From Phialocephala subalpina (Eukaryota > Ascomycota > Leotiomycetes > Helotiales > Mollisiaceae), in contig FJOG01000020.1 of the NCBI GenBank assembly GCA_900073065.1, positions 773,770-837,769 on the forward strand: DNA of 64,000 nucleotides, read 5' to 3'. The notes beneath the pieces were generated by a model. It did no database searches. It saw only the letters and a list, made by a program, of their open reading frames with translations, and was not told the DNA's origin. Shown one piece after another: positions 21,395 through 33,744 of the stretch (position 1 is the stretch's first letter; each line of letters starts with the position of its first letter). The position numbers and the translations under genes were made by a program.

Positions 21395-22565
21395 CTAAAG
21401 AAGCATGACCTCTCTTTTATCCGAATTTTGAGCATTGATTGAGTAGAAGCTCTCGGCATGTTCCATACCTTCAATGTAAAACCCCACTCGCGAGAACCTA
21501 TCCACTCCCTCCTCTTTCTGCTCCAAAAGCAACCCTTCCAAGTCTCGCGCCATCTTCCAAGTCTTTTTAGTGTACTGAATTGGCGTGCAGAAAACCACTC
21601 GGTCTTCCAGGTTCTTGTTTTCCAGCACACCAACATAGCAATCCATTGCATCGCTCGAATCCGCATCGGTATCGAAATTCTTTACAAAGATCTTTTGAGA
21701 ATCTTTACGTCATCCAAGTTTGAGACGCCACAGGTGGGCTCTGACTTGGAGCCAACCACTATCAAGCAACCCAAAAGGATTGTCCGCAGATCATGGGGTT
21801 ATGCTGATATCAAGTGCCTCAACCACGACCTCCTCCCCATGGCTCTTAATCAGAGCCCCACCCCACCGTACTGCCCCATCTATAGCAGCCCATGACCAAG
21901 ATGGCGCGCGATAATCAACCGCTCTTTTAGACTGCCACACATTTCCTTGATCCCAATGAGGCACAAACCACAGAAGCTACTGAAGAAGAGCTCCGCGCCA
22001 TAAACCTGCGACGTATTCACAGTGCTCACTTTTTGTCAACCTTTGTATCTCTTGCAATTCCCGAAATCGCAATCAGTTTATCTTTTGGCTGTGTCAAGAG
22101 GCGCACCATGTAATCCGTGACGATGTCTATCCACGAGAGGTAGGTATATGCGCCTTTGATCTAATCGTCTTCTTCAATCATTCTTTTGCTCACTATTGAT
22201 ACTAGCGACTCCTTAGTGCCGATATCGACACCGTGTGGGAATCCTAGTGGGAAGCTCTCGGATGCTTGGGTTTCGCAACAGTGCCACATTAGCTCTTTGG
22301 ACGTGAAGTCTACTATCCGATGTGCGAGTCTGCGTTCTTGGAGAAACCATCCTCTTTTCTGAAGGGGTTCCTTTGACAGTGCGGACCGTCGGCTGTATTT
22401 CTGGATAACGAGAAAGGGCTTGGAAGTCCTATTGTGCGATTCGAAACTGAAAATGCAAGGTAGCGGAGTGTCTGGAGCTCGATCGAAGAATAGACCTCCC
22501 AGACTATTGGACGCACCAGTGGCTGCGATATTGCATAGAGAAGGATTTGGAGCTTGATCCTTCGC
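21395..22565 (-). pseudogene. HET-domain gene relic, C-terminal half
   Basis: Minus-strand blocks in changing frames match the second half of fungal heterokaryon-incompatibility (HET) proteins: SLCNIAATGASNSLGGLFF (about 22510-22565), RGWFLQERRLAHRIVDF, LMWHCCETQASESFP, WIDIVTDYM..QPKDKLIAISGIA, EYVAGLWRG, FVPHWDQG and APSWSWAAIDG, then a C-terminal tail (21395-21646). Lesions include TAG at 22161 and 21977 and at least one frameshift near 22045-22060. The first half of the HET domain is missing here. HET proteins trigger cell death on fusion of unlike hyphae; this copy cannot make one. Confidence 0.75.
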
Positions 22566-23444
22566 GAAAGTCTTGTTTTGGTGGTGAAGGTTTTGATACA
22601 GCTGTGGGCGACTGTTCCGGTTTGAGCATATGCGTCCAATTTATTATATTGAGCATCTCCCCTGTCGCACGAGCAATTGAACCCGAGCGCAGACAAAGGG
22701 GATCTTCCTCGTCTATATCATAAGGATCCGTCACCCCTTCAACAATTTCGTTGATATCATACGTCTCAGAGCTCCTATCCACTCTCCTTGGATTTTCTTC
22801 ACTGTCCAGCATCTGGGTTGGCCAATTGGTATGCTCGGAGGGAAGCGTTGTCGTATAATCGGTTCGTGCCGTCGAATCTTCTTGTATCGCTGGAGAATGC
22901 TGCTCTACTATTACTTGATCTATTTCTTGCACTTTTTTGCAGTCTTTATTAAAGGCAATTGCCTTACGCCTAAGTTTTATTCAAGTCGATTGGCCGCCAA
23001 AACTGTGCATAAAGAGGAGTTTGTCGGGTGATGAGACATTCCGTTTCCGTTTCCGTGAACATGACAGCGATTCTTCCCTTAGATTTTCGTCTGCCACCTT
23101 AGTCAGATCCGGGCTCATCGTTGTTTCCAACACAGCGAGAAGAAGACCAGAGTTCTGTGAAGGATTGTTACAGTCGGCTCGCGTCATTAAATCTCTTTGC
23201 AAGTAGATCTCTAAGTTTAGTGATTGCCCATCGTGAGTCGTTGCAAGAAGGCTATGTGGAATAAGAGAGTCTTGCTAATTTCTATCAGTTGAAGTTTTGG
23301 AGTATCTGTGCGAAGTCCTCACCTCCTACGGAAACACGGGTTTAGCCAAATTGGCCGAGCAGAACCTCGCGCAGCGAGCAGCAATTGACTTACTCGGAAA
23401 TTATTGGCTTTGATTAGCCGATCTATCATGTCTTGACCCACACC
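22566..23444. other. Unassigned stretch between HET relic and SDR relic
   Basis: Two minus-strand frames (22504-22932 and 22981-23202) are open but resemble nothing I recognise. Composition becomes AT-rich towards 23200, as in RIP-affected DNA. Confidence 0.3.
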
Positions 23445-24465
23445 GCGGTCTCCACAGTCATCCTCCTCACTGATGCCAACAGCGGGCTAGGGAAGTAATC
23501 TTTCTTAGAACTGGCTAAGTACAACCCGGCGCAGATTTGGATAGTTACTCGTAGCCCTAAAAAGGGTAACGCAGCAATTGCTAGTGTTAAAAGTCGAGTA
23601 ATAAGCGCGGTTGTTACTTTCCTAGAGCTAGACTTGAGTTTTTTCGACTCGATCAAAAGCGCCGTCGAGACCGTGCTCGCATCCTCGCCATGATTGAACA
23701 TCCTAATGCTCAATACTGGACGTAAGCAGCGCCACCCCCGAAACAGAGGAATTGCCTCTCGAATTCTGAAGCACAGCAAGCGCAGCTCGTAGATCGAGCG
23801 CTCCCAGTCCGGTTTGAGCAACTCTATGCTCTTGGTTTTCCTCTCTCACAGCATGCTACTAACCCCCCGCCGACAGTCATGGGATACCCACTTAAGCAAA
23901 CAAAGAAGCGCTACGAGATCCAGATGGTCACCAACCACATCGGGCACAACCTCCTCCTAAAACTCTTCATGCCTCTCTTCTTCAGGACAGCTAGCTCTTA
24001 CCCCGTTACCCGTACGCGTCGCTAGCTTCGCCTCATCCGCCTAAAAATACGCCAGGTCGGAAAAGATCCAATTTAAGACACCTAAATCCTTAAAGCGTTA
24101 CACCCGTAAACCGCTACGCGCAAAGCAAAACTGTAAACTTATTATACCTACAAAAATTCGCCAAGTACTACTCGCAATTAATAATTATCTCGATCGACCC
24201 AAGCGAGGTAACAACACAATTATTCTCGCGCGAGCCAAGCGATAAGCAAATAATATATTTACAGACTAAGGTATCGCCAAAACTCGTTCGGCCCGTAGAA
24301 AAAGACGTCAAAAACCAGTTGTGGGCGGCAACGAGCGAAGGAGTAACGAGTAGGTTGCATATAAGCTTATTAAAGTAAATAAGCCATTTACTTTCATACT
24401 CAATACGGAACTAGCGAAAAAGCTCTGGGGGTGGACTCACAAGGAACTAGTAGAGCAGGAAATAT
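23445..24465 (+). pseudogene. Short-chain dehydrogenase relic with RIP-like decay
   Basis: A full-length SDR can still be followed: TVILLTDANSGLGK with TAA 23496 directly after, LELAKYNPAQIWIVTRSP, VTFLELDLSFFDSIKSAVET, TGA 23691, LNILMLNTG, an apparent intron from about 23715 to 23877, then VMGYPLKQTKKRYEIQMVTN, HIGHNLLLKLFMPL, the catalytic YAQSK near 24116, ISIDPSEVTTQLFSREPSDK and finally ELAKKLWGWTHKEL. Substitutions away from the family consensus are largely C-to-T or G-to-A (NAG to NTG, CAA to TAA, CGA to TGA), and the DNA is AT-rich. This is the RIP pattern. The relic lies on the opposite strand to the flanking HET pieces. Confidence 0.7.
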
Positions 24466-24539
24466 ATAGGCTCAGATTCGTCTCTCCATCGCAAGACTTC
24501 TGACTTATAGACAAATCGACCGGTATTCCTTGTCTTGTA

Positions 24540-25005
24540 CGGAGATCGCGGCATAAAATGGCCGGGACTACAGGGCATATTTCCGCAAGTCCACTGTAAA
24601 AATGCCCTGAGATAGGATCTTCTGGACTCAAGGCGCTGGAAATGCCCCTTTTACACGCTATAACACACTGATAACACGCTAAGACTAGTGGACAAAGTGT
24701 GCCACACCAATTCGAAGCTTATGCCTGTAATTATAGGGTGCATATCGCTTCGCTGCCCTATAAGCTCTATCCCTAGGGTTGCCGTTGCTATGCTAGCAGT
24801 GTGCCTCTCACTAAAGAACCCTGAAAGTCTCAGTAGAAGGTGTGGCATCCCTTGTGAAGATCCCTCGTACGGTTATGGGCTATTAGGCTGGAAATTTAGG
24901 GCATTTTAATGCATAATCTCTAAGATCCCAAGGTTTACAGTGAATTTATAGCGGACACGAGGAAATATGCCCTGTAATCCCGGCCACTTTATGCCGCGAT
25001 CTCCG
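24540..25005. mobile_element. 466-bp MITE-like TIR element with TA target duplication
   Basis: The ends are inverted repeats of roughly 48 bp, starting CGGAGATCGCGGCATAAA and continuing through GGCCGGGA.TACAGGGCAT and ATTTCC, with two transition differences between arms. A TA dinucleotide flanks each end (24538-24539 and 25006-25007), the target duplication of Tc1/mariner-type elements. The interior has no convincing frame, so this is a non-autonomous element. An internal TATAGGG/CCCTATA hairpin lies near 24735-24765. Confidence 0.85.
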
Positions 25006-25007
25006 TA

Positions 25008-26149
25008 AACGGTTAAGAGCCAGACCTAGCCCTTAAACGCTCTAATAAAGCTTTAGTTTCATTCTACCCCTCTCTTGCAATGCCAGTTTGTCGACCGACA
25101 TCGTATTCTTTCGTGATCACTTCGCAGCCGCCATCGCTCTTGTTCCGTTTACAGGTCAAGACAGCTTTCCCGACGGGCTGCCAGGCAGAACAACCTGGAC
25201 ATCACATACCCTGCGCGACGCTGGCAACGTTCGCCGACTCAGGTCATGGGCTTGGGGCTGGTTATCGAAGGGAAAGTGGTCATCAACTGGGGCATCCTTG
25301 TAGTAGCCCCCTTCCTCAATTCGCATAACCTCTTCTGCCACAGAGGCTGCAAATATCGAGTCTCAAATCCCTCCTTGATAGGACGCGCGCGCAGGAGTTT
25401 CATGGCTCGAAGCCTTAATGCGGTGAATCTGACAATGGATGGCTGTGTAATACAGAGGCGGAGTCTAGCCAATATTAGCATTGAAGAGAGACAGCTCTGA
25501 GCCTGATTTGAAATGGAGTTATTTATGTCGTGAATTGCTCGAACAGCTTCCAAAACCTTGTTTCTTGCTTGGGCGATAGACTTAAAGGTGATAAACAGCG
25601 GTTAGTAGTTAGAGAAGTGTGGGCTTAGAGGCATCAAGCATCCCCCACTAAACTGTACCGCTAGCAAGTTTATGCGAGTGAAAGGTTCAATAAGCCAACC
25701 ATCGGTAGGTTCCTAGTTAGATTCCCGACCAAGAATGTTGCAAGGTCCGACTCCCTGCTCTAGATCTCCCTGGAGCCCGCCAGTAGCTTTATTCTATTCT
25801 GCAGGTGATTGTCGCCCGTCTTGTAGCGACCGCGCAGAAATTCTAGACAGATAAATAGCATGCACTGGCAAAGTGGGAGGTTTGGTCGTCGTTGTTTCGG
25901 GGATCCAAAATCGGCTCTGGGGAGAATCCTTGTAATATTAATAGGGGAGCTAAAATAGATTCCCTGCTCAATGTTATTGCCATTTTAATTGGTTGAAAAA
26001 CGTGGCTGTGATCGAGATAAAGAACAAGCAAAGCGACGCGAAGACAAAATTGATACAAAAAGGTATACTGACCCGATTAGCGCAAAACGAAACTCCTTAG
26101 AAGACAGAGGTCTAAGCCTCAAGTTTCTGCAGTGTTTCGTTCTGTATCA
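25008..26149. other. Unassigned stretch between MITE and HET relic
   Basis: Minus-strand frames at 25156-25341 and 25239-25553 overlap in different phases. Some peptides look protein-like (EEVMRIEEGGYYKDAPVDDH), but I recognise no family. Probably another decayed gene; nothing firmer can be said. Confidence 0.3.
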
Positions 26150-27050
26150 ATTAAGATATAAGCATAATGAATTGATCCAAATGTATCAGCAACTCAAAAT
26201 TCTCGCGACCTTGACAGTATCCCGAAATGTTGGTGGAAGGCTTTGAATAGGTATTCCCGATCGGAGCAAGGCTGCAGTAGATGTTGTGTGCTGAGCAAGG
26301 GTAGATTCCCCCAACAATGACTAAGAGTCATGTATCGAGTATGAATGAGCCGAACGACATGTGCATCCAGCTCTACGAGAACTACTTTATCTTGGTCAAT
26401 GTTTAGATCAAGAAGTCTAGTTGGACAAAAGATTTCGTGTAAGGGCGCCAAAGGGAGGCTGTTACAAAGTGAGTGATTTTGCTGGCAATGACTGTACCAT
26501 TCGCTCACTTGTCTCAAGCAATCGTCCGAGCCAGTGTTCGGACTGAGTCGCTTCTTCTGTAGCAAGTGCTCCGGACTTTGCAAGGCTCTACCACAAACAC
26601 CTCTCTATCACGTCCAACTTTGGCGAATGGTACATGTCTCTCATTCTCTTTACAGACCACAAAATGGATTTCAGATCGTTGTTCAGTCAAGTCCTCCACC
26701 TATCCCTGGAATTCGGTAAAGACGTCTAGCTTCGATCCGTTAAAATTTGATCTCCTCACTTCGAATGGTGAGATGTTCGCCAAAGATATGAAAGTACCAT
26801 CGTCTTTGGATCGCGCGCGAGAGGAATGAAGCTGCTGAAGTGGTAGCCTCGCGAACCTCGATACCGCGTTTCCGGGAGGCGTGAAGTCGATGGCTTCGGC
26901 GACGGTGGAACAGACCTGGCACTTTTGGGCGACTGATTTTGCGAAACTTTCTAGGGAGATGTGGTGCGTCATACATTGCGATGCGTCGACGTGATCTGGG
27001 AGGTTGGTGAAATAGATTGTGAAGACCTCGCAGCATCGTTTGCACAACAT
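26150..27050 (-). pseudogene. HET-domain gene relic, N-terminal half
   Basis: Probable start MLCKRCCEVF at 27050, followed by a Cys-rich front region (QKCQVCSTV) and then the HET domain approach: WYSHCQQNHSLCNS, PTRLLDLNIDQ, YMTLSHCWGNLPLLS, SLPPTFRDTVKVARIL and, after TGA 26186, YIWINSLC in place of the usual YIWIDSLC. Lesions: TAG 26700, frameshifts near 26560 and 26285, and TGA 26186. Several changes (CGA to TGA, D to N) are C-to-T or G-to-A, as in RIP. Homology stops just after the SLC motif, where the other HET piece at 22565 would continue. Confidence 0.75.
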
Positions 27051-29456
27051 ATTGGAAACTTGAATGTTGGGGATTTGGATGAATTCTATGAAGACAGAAT
27101 GTACTGCCTCGTTGCACAGCAGGCAATAATGAGGCAACAGTTGATCTTTTCAGCTTTCAGCTGGGCTCAGTTTCATGTGTTCGAGGGCAGGCAGCGAAGC
27201 CGAGTGGCGACATGCACGTGATACCATGCTGTGAAGGATCTGCATCTCTCAAAACTTGCAGGAGAAGTCTATTGTTCTGAAAGATTCCAAGACAAAAAAT
27301 CGTAACAATGTTGACGTGACGCGTCTGTCGCGTCATATCGGCACTCAATGCCATCACTAGCCACGGCCCTCGAGTTTCGTCAAAAGCAACACGTAGAGGA
27401 AGCTCATGAAAGCCGCAATAACAGTAAAAGTACGGTGCACAATCTGAGATGAAACCTCAAAAGTGAATGCGTGAACTGATAAGACTACTGGGCTCATGCC
27501 GATATATCAGCTGAATCAACCAATCCCACTAGTTGAGCCGAACCGTCCTTATAGATTTAAATAAGCAAATTTTTTGTTACAGAGACTTCGTAGTATGGCG
27601 AAGATGTGGAATGGCTTTTTCTGTTAAGATCAGGCCCCTCCATCTATCTTAGATGGGTCAAGGTACCACTTATCATCGCTCAGGGTTGGCTGGGGCCCAA
27701 CAGCAAGTTCGCCGCTTGCAGCTTAAATATGACACGTCGAGGCTACGAAGCGCGTGTGTCCAGGTGGTGTTTGGAACCCTTTTTTTTTTGGGCACTTTTT
27801 TGCAACTTTTTTGAAGCTCACGATTTCGCTTTCAGCTCAAGCGAGGGAAGCGAGGAACGAAGCGAGCTTTTCGCTCGCTCCCCTTTTCTAGACGAAAACT
27901 GACCCTTCACAAAGAGAGTGAACCGGCTATTGATCATTGGACGAATGAGCGCTGACTTCGATCAACCGCGATGTTTCTCGTAATTAACAAATCAGGTTCT
28001 CACCCAAGAGAGACCCCGCGACATGCTGCGTCAACGCCGTCAAGCAAGACGATTGGGAGGAGCGGAAGCCTCAGTGTACTAAATCTGGAACGAATTCTCT
28101 ATCGCGATTCTAGAACAAAACCGTAACGCCAAATACATAAGCCGAAAGGCATGACGGTAGACTGTATGCACAGACAGAGTTCTCATCGACGGCCTCGGCA
28201 AAAGCAAGCTATGGGCTGAGCAGAGTTGAAGCTCAAACAATAAATTCCAATCAGATCTGAACAAAAACAGATACAACAGGGCAATATGTTCTCCTTTTGA
28301 CAAGTTTCCAGTCGCTAAAAGCAAGGCTGGCAATTGATTTCAGAAAGCAAAGCCGAATCGAAACCTTAAAAAGGTCATGTGACATCTTAACTGTCATTCG
28401 TATCTGTCATAGATACAGCATAATAATATCAAGAAGTAGGCTCCCAATAATTAAATCGAGTGCTGGTAATTATGTTGCAGTTCCAGTAGAGGCAGAGCTT
28501 GGCTCACGTGCTTCTCACACCAGCCCCCTTCGTGAAGGTTCTGCTGCTTTGCAAATGCTCATTTGGATGCAGAGAATTTCCGTATCTTGATGGGAAAGCC
28601 TGGAAAGTCCAGAAATCATGTTCACCAAATCTTTGCAAGAATAATGCAAGAACTTTGATATGGATGTGACAAGAGACTAGGCCTGACACTGTCATTGTCC
28701 TTCAGTTAAGTGTTTCTGTGCCTTGATACACTTCTCTAGCACTCTAGGAAGCGGGAGACATGTTGTTGGTTAGATGGAGACCAAGGAATGATCTTATGGA
28801 AGAGGATTTTTGGGGAAGGGGAGAAAATTTTGAGCTTTGGGGACATCAATTCGGAAAATCATGGGTCCGAAACACGTGCATTTCTACGGGGCGCGAAACC
28901 ACCATGAGTGCAGATTCCTCCTCACTTTAATTCAGCCTGAACGTTTCGATAACACTACACTATGATCCAGCCAACGAAACCAAGCTTTTATGACAACAGA
29001 ACCGTCCCGTCGGCTCCCTTGTTCCTGTTAAGCAATTTAATTCCCGTTCGCCGGACTCTCCTCTGCCCTGGCATCAACATCACTATGGCTTTGACTGCAA
29101 AGTCCGAGAACGCTAGGTGATCTTAAAAATCCCTAAGTCTTGACCCCTCATCTAGATAACTTCAACCGGAGCTCGGTGATTCGGCGAAGAGGTCTAGTTC
29201 ATCTGTACCTTAATAACGCGGGGTTCTTGCAGCAAGGTTTAACTCCTCTCGTCCGTGTACGTGATGCTGGATGAACAAATGATCCGGAAAAACATGAGAA
29301 CGGCCGAGCAGAAAGTTCATTTATCTTGCAAATCCGTATTTTTGGCGGCGTATATATAAGCTAGGTGTCTCTCCATTCGTTTCTGTGTTTTCCTTCGTGT
29401 CCAATTTCTCTGTCAAGTTGTTTCTGGCGCCCAATTGAGTTTCCGAGACATTCAAG
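27051..29456. other. Intergenic, about 2.4 kb, no gene recognised
   Basis: Mostly AT-rich with a T10 tract near 27780. No family resemblance on either strand. The last 100 bp form the esterase promoter. Confidence 0.4.
29351..29360 (+). promoter_or_regulatory. TATA box of GDSL esterase
   Basis: TATATATAAG ends 96 bp upstream of the esterase ATG and is followed by a pyrimidine-rich leader, the usual arrangement for inducible fungal genes. Confidence 0.5.
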
Positions 29457-30608
29457 ATGCAATTCCAGATTCGCGCTCTCCTTGCTGCGAGTGCAATCGT
29501 CTCTGTGGGAACCGCATTCGTACCATACTTCGATAATTTGGTGACGTTCGGAGATAGGTTAGTAAATGTCCCCTCTAACGAGGGCCGTTCTGACAGTCTT
29601 CAGTTACACGGATGAAAGCCGACTTGGATACTTCATCAATCACAATGGATCTGCTCCACCACCTGGATTACTCCTACCAGAGAGCACAAATACAGCTGGC
29701 GGTGGGATCACATGGGATAGATGGGTTTCCAACTACACAGGCGCGAAACTATACGACTACGCCGTCTCGGGAGCTGTTTGCTCAAACGACATCATATATC
29801 GATATCTCGCGCCGATCTTCGGACCTTTCCCAGATGTGGTCTATGAAGTCAATGCCTTCATTGCAGATATCAACTACATCAATGCAACGACTCACACTAA
29901 CACGCTGTACGAGAACCGACGAGATTCGAATACGGTGTATTCGATGTGGATTGGAACAAACGACCTCGGAGTCGGTGCTTTCTTGACCGACAGCAGCCTG
30001 AACAAGACCACGATCCCCGACTACGTAGATTGCATTTACGACCGCTTCGACTCCATATACGCGAACGGGGGACGATACTTCGTCTTGATGAACACCGCAC
30101 CTTTGCAGTTGTCGCCATTGTACGGTATGCCGGATGCTGGAGGATTGAATGCAAGTCATTACTGGCCTGACAAGGTAAGCGGGCCACTCCAACTATGGAA
30201 ACAACCACTGACAATGCCAAGCCATCAAATATCTCCGAAATTAGTGGCAAGATGAAGGAGTACACCTCTCTCGTGAACTCTGTCTTTGAGTACCGAACTC
30301 CTTACGAACTTCTGATCGCGAAACGGTATCCTGGAGCCTCGTTCGCTGTCTATGATGTGCACAGTCTTCTGACGGACTTGTACTACAACCCAACGGCATT
30401 TGGACTTACGGCACCAGCGATTGTCGACACTCCGTACTATCTGTGCGATCCGTCCGGCGCCAATTGCAAATCGAGCAGTATCAGCTTGGATCATTATATG
30501 TGGTATGATGAGCTGCATCCCAGTCAGCAGACGGACGAGGCTATCGCGAAGGAATTTGTCAATGTTGTGAAGGGTGATAGTAAGTATGCTACTTATTGGA
30601 AGCAGTAA
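29457..30608 (+). CDS. Secreted GDSL-family esterase (CE16-like)
   Basis: Three exons, 29457-29557, 29604-30174 and 30222-30608, joined by introns of 46 and 47 nt, giving 352 residues. A signal peptide covers about residues 1-20 (MQFQIRALLAASAIVSVGTA). Block I is VTFGDSYTDESR, with the nucleophile serine codon completed across intron 1. Block III is MWIGTNDLGVG, and block V is WYDELHPSQQTDEAIA with the catalytic Asp and His. Several N-glycosylation sequons are present. Fungal enzymes of this type are acetyl esterases acting on plant-wall oligosaccharides; that specificity is a family inference. It stands alone between two gene-poor stretches. Confidence 0.92.
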
Positions 30609-31539
30609 TTCGAGGAAAGGAGTACATATATAATCGATAATCAACAACCAGTTTTCAAGATCCAGAATTGTTAAATGGGTGGTAGTACAGTTGTCATGCG
30701 CCAGGGGTGTCGGGGACCACCACAGAGCATGGCATGATCTTGTTTTGCTTTTTTTCTGCAGTCCATCGCGCCTCCTTCAGCCTTCCCGTTACGGCACCGG
30801 AACGTCCTGCAGTCTTTCCAGCTTTCCAAACGCGGGAGCATTTTTATTTCTTGGCAAGTTCCCGGCCCAGAAGTTATTCTCGTTCTCGCATCCGATTCGG
30901 CTGTCCCGGGTCATTAACGCATCTTATCTTACTCACATAAGATCAAGCATGCGGGACTGCAGATTGATGTCTGGCCATATTTTTGAAGACTCGATTGTCT
31001 GCGATCTCGGAGACGGATCTGGACATGCTACTTGCAGATCTATACTTCCTTCTCTTATATCTTCGCGATATACTTAAGAGTGGAGTAAGTCATGGCCTGA
31101 AGTCATGGTCTGACATGGGCCCGAGGAAGCTAGTTTTATATGTGATCCCCACCGCATTGATAAACCCCTCCAACTCAATCAAAATCTACCATTCCCTCCG
31201 TCGATCATGGCTGTCCATAAAGTGACTCGGAGTAATGTCGTGCAGGCTTAGTCCCGTATTGTGGCCGTAGCAGAGCCAGTGATATACCTCACAAGCAAGC
31301 GATGAGGCGAAGCGAACAGGGGAGAGCTGCCAATGTGACGCTAGACCATTTTTTATTGAACCCATCGAAGCGGCGCCACAGCCAAAACTCCACTACCCAC
31401 CACTCATCCCCATTCACCCCAGACACTGGACAGCAGCCTCCAACCCTCGCTCCAGCTGTCCATACCGGTCGAATACCTTAATCGCACGTCTCCTTTCGGG
31501 ATTCAGCCATGCTCGGCGGCCCATCATCTCCCGATTAGA
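30609..31539. other. Intergenic, promoter region of the SS18-like gene
   Basis: No gene recognised. A short upstream frame (ATG near 31509) precedes the chosen start at 31540 and could be a small upstream ORF. Confidence 0.4.
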
Positions 31540-33285
31540 ATGTACGCACCTGCTTACGGTTATGGCCCGGGCAATGGTCCGCAGGCCCAGACCCCCCACC
31601 ACCAGAGCCAGCAACAGGTCCAGCACCACCAACCTGGCCAACAGCCTCAGCACATGATGTATAACCCACAGGCTCAGCAGCAATATGGTGGACACCAGTC
31701 GCCCTACGGCGGTGCGCCAGGTCAGGTTCCCGGCATGGGCGGAAATGCAGGTGCTATGGGAATGATGCAGAATACCGGTATGGCGCAGATGCCCGCTTCT
31801 CACGGTATGTTGCACACAGAACAGCCCTCAGTCTCTACTACCACCTCTAAATCTGCGACGTCTTGCCCGCGCCTGCCTGGAAATCTGCAATCTTTACTCG
31901 AGGACAAGAAGCTTCTGTCCGTGCCGCATACAACAAGAGCCACTCATCGAGCTCGAGTCCACTATGTCCAACTTTCAGCCATGTCCATCGTCCTTTCCCA
32001 TGATTGTTTCTCAGCCTTGTGTTTTAGCAAACATGGCTAACATTGGTCTTATAAGCAGTATCTACATATCAGACTCCATATTCGAGCTCCCCATACGGAG
32101 GAAATATTCCTACATCGACGGCCGCGAATATGCCTCCAAATTTCATGCCAACAACCTCGAACGCGCCTTCATTCCCTATGAATGCTCCGAGCATGAACCC
32201 TCAGCATCAGGCTCAGCGCATGCAGCCCCCTCCTCCCTCATCCACACCTACCCAACCCGGCGCGAGAATGTCTCCGTTTGCTAATGTACAACATAACACG
32301 CCTCCTAATACCGGTCAAGCACAGTCACAGTTCTCCACGCCTCAGAATAACAGTCAGACACATCTCCAAACCCCAAATAACAATCCTCAAGGGCAAGGAC
32401 AGGCGGTAGTGACTCCACAAACACCAAACTTCCCACCGGGGTCAAACGCTGGGCAGATTGCAACGCCGTTGAGTCCGGGGTCGGAGTCAAGGGAGAAGGA
32501 GAGAGTTACGCTGTTGTTAGAGATCAATAATGGTTTGCTGAAAGAGGTTATGCGGGTACAGGCCATCCAGGCTGAGGTGAAGAAGGATGGAGAAGCCGCG
32601 GCGGCATCTCCTGAAGCAGACAAGGAAAAATTGGAGAAAGAGAAAGCTGAGAAATTGAAGACGCCGTCGAGGGAATATGTTGAGTATGTATGCTGAGCGC
32701 GTTCGAGACAATACTAACAGTCCTAGATGCATGCGCCGGCTTCAATCGAATCTAGCATATCTCGCAGCTATCGCCGACCGTTCCCACAAACCCTCCTCCC
32801 AAATCCCGCCTCACCCCGCAATCATGAGCGCGCCACCCCTCTCACCAAAAGCGCCTCCAACGAACGCGACAGCCTCCCCTAAATCCGACACCAAGAAAGA
32901 AGAAACCGAAGACAAGAAACTGGAAGACCAACCACAAGACCAATCTGCGATCCTGAACGATCTGTACTCGAAATTACAAGTGCTATTCCCTGGCGTAGAT
33001 CCAAAGAAAGAGCCTCCAATACCAGCAGCAAATCAAGTAGCAAGAGCACAAGCACAACAACAAGCCGCTGCTCAAATACAGGCTCAGAAACAGGCACAAG
33101 GACAAGGACAAAGTGGAGCGGATCCAAACGCGCAGCAAAAAATGCAGAATGATATGTTGAGACAGAAAATGATGCAGCAGCAGGCTCAGCAACAATCGCA
33201 AAATCAACAGCAGCAACAGCAGATGGGGCAGGGAATGCAGCAGATGAATAACACACAACAACAAGGCCAAGTTCAAAGCCGGTAG
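31540..33285 (+). CDS. Glutamine-rich SS18/SSXT-like nuclear protein
   Basis: Three exons, 31540-31804, 32059-32683 and 32727-33285, giving 482 residues. Intron 1 is long for this window (254 nt, CTAAC branch, GCAG acceptor) and intron 2 is 43 nt. The N-terminal 170 residues are Pro/Gln/Asn/Met-rich. The central block VTLLLEINNGLLKEVMRVQ continues across intron 2 to EYVECMRRLQSNLAYLAAIADRS, the pattern of the SSXT domain of SS18-type SWI/SNF-associated co-activators. The C-terminus is a Q-tract region. A role in chromatin remodelling is inference from the family; fungal members are often listed only as glutamine-repeat proteins. Confidence 0.8.
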
Positions 33286-33744
33286 CGCTGGTTGATCACG
33301 TGGTGGGGCTTTTGGGGATATACAAAACTTTTGGAGTTGCATTGGAATTGGAATAGGAATCAAGAGGTGGGTGGCTTGTTGGTTGGATTGCTTTGTATAA
33401 GGATCGCATGGGCGCTTTGTCGTCGTATACCTCTGGCTTGGAATAACCTGAGTTGGATGCCGGTGTAAGTTGGATTTATGAGTTGGAATGGCAAGTAACT
33501 ATATACGTTGAAGAAATTGAATGATGAAACTTTTGCTGCGACGAATGTCTCTTCCGATAGCTGCAAGAAGGGTGGCACGATGAAAATGTCTGGGTTCTGG
33601 AGGACGAAGACTTCTCTGAATGCACACATACTCCCTCACTTCAATAAGACCAGGTTCATTCGTGTCAGATCGACATCCATTCATGCATCTAAAGTATGTA
33701 TGTACTCATAAGATCGACGAGGTCCCACCCACATTCCCCATGCC
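33286..33744. other. 3' flank of SS18-like gene
   Basis: No coding signal seen on either strand. Confidence 0.4.

Noticed and set aside
25156..25553. Overlapping minus-strand frames as a gene
   Set aside because: Phases conflict and no family is recognisable; kept only as an unassigned stretch.
27861..27879. AGCGAGC/GCTCGCT hairpin
   Set aside because: Seven-bp stem in a GCGA-rich stretch; expected by chance in simple sequence.
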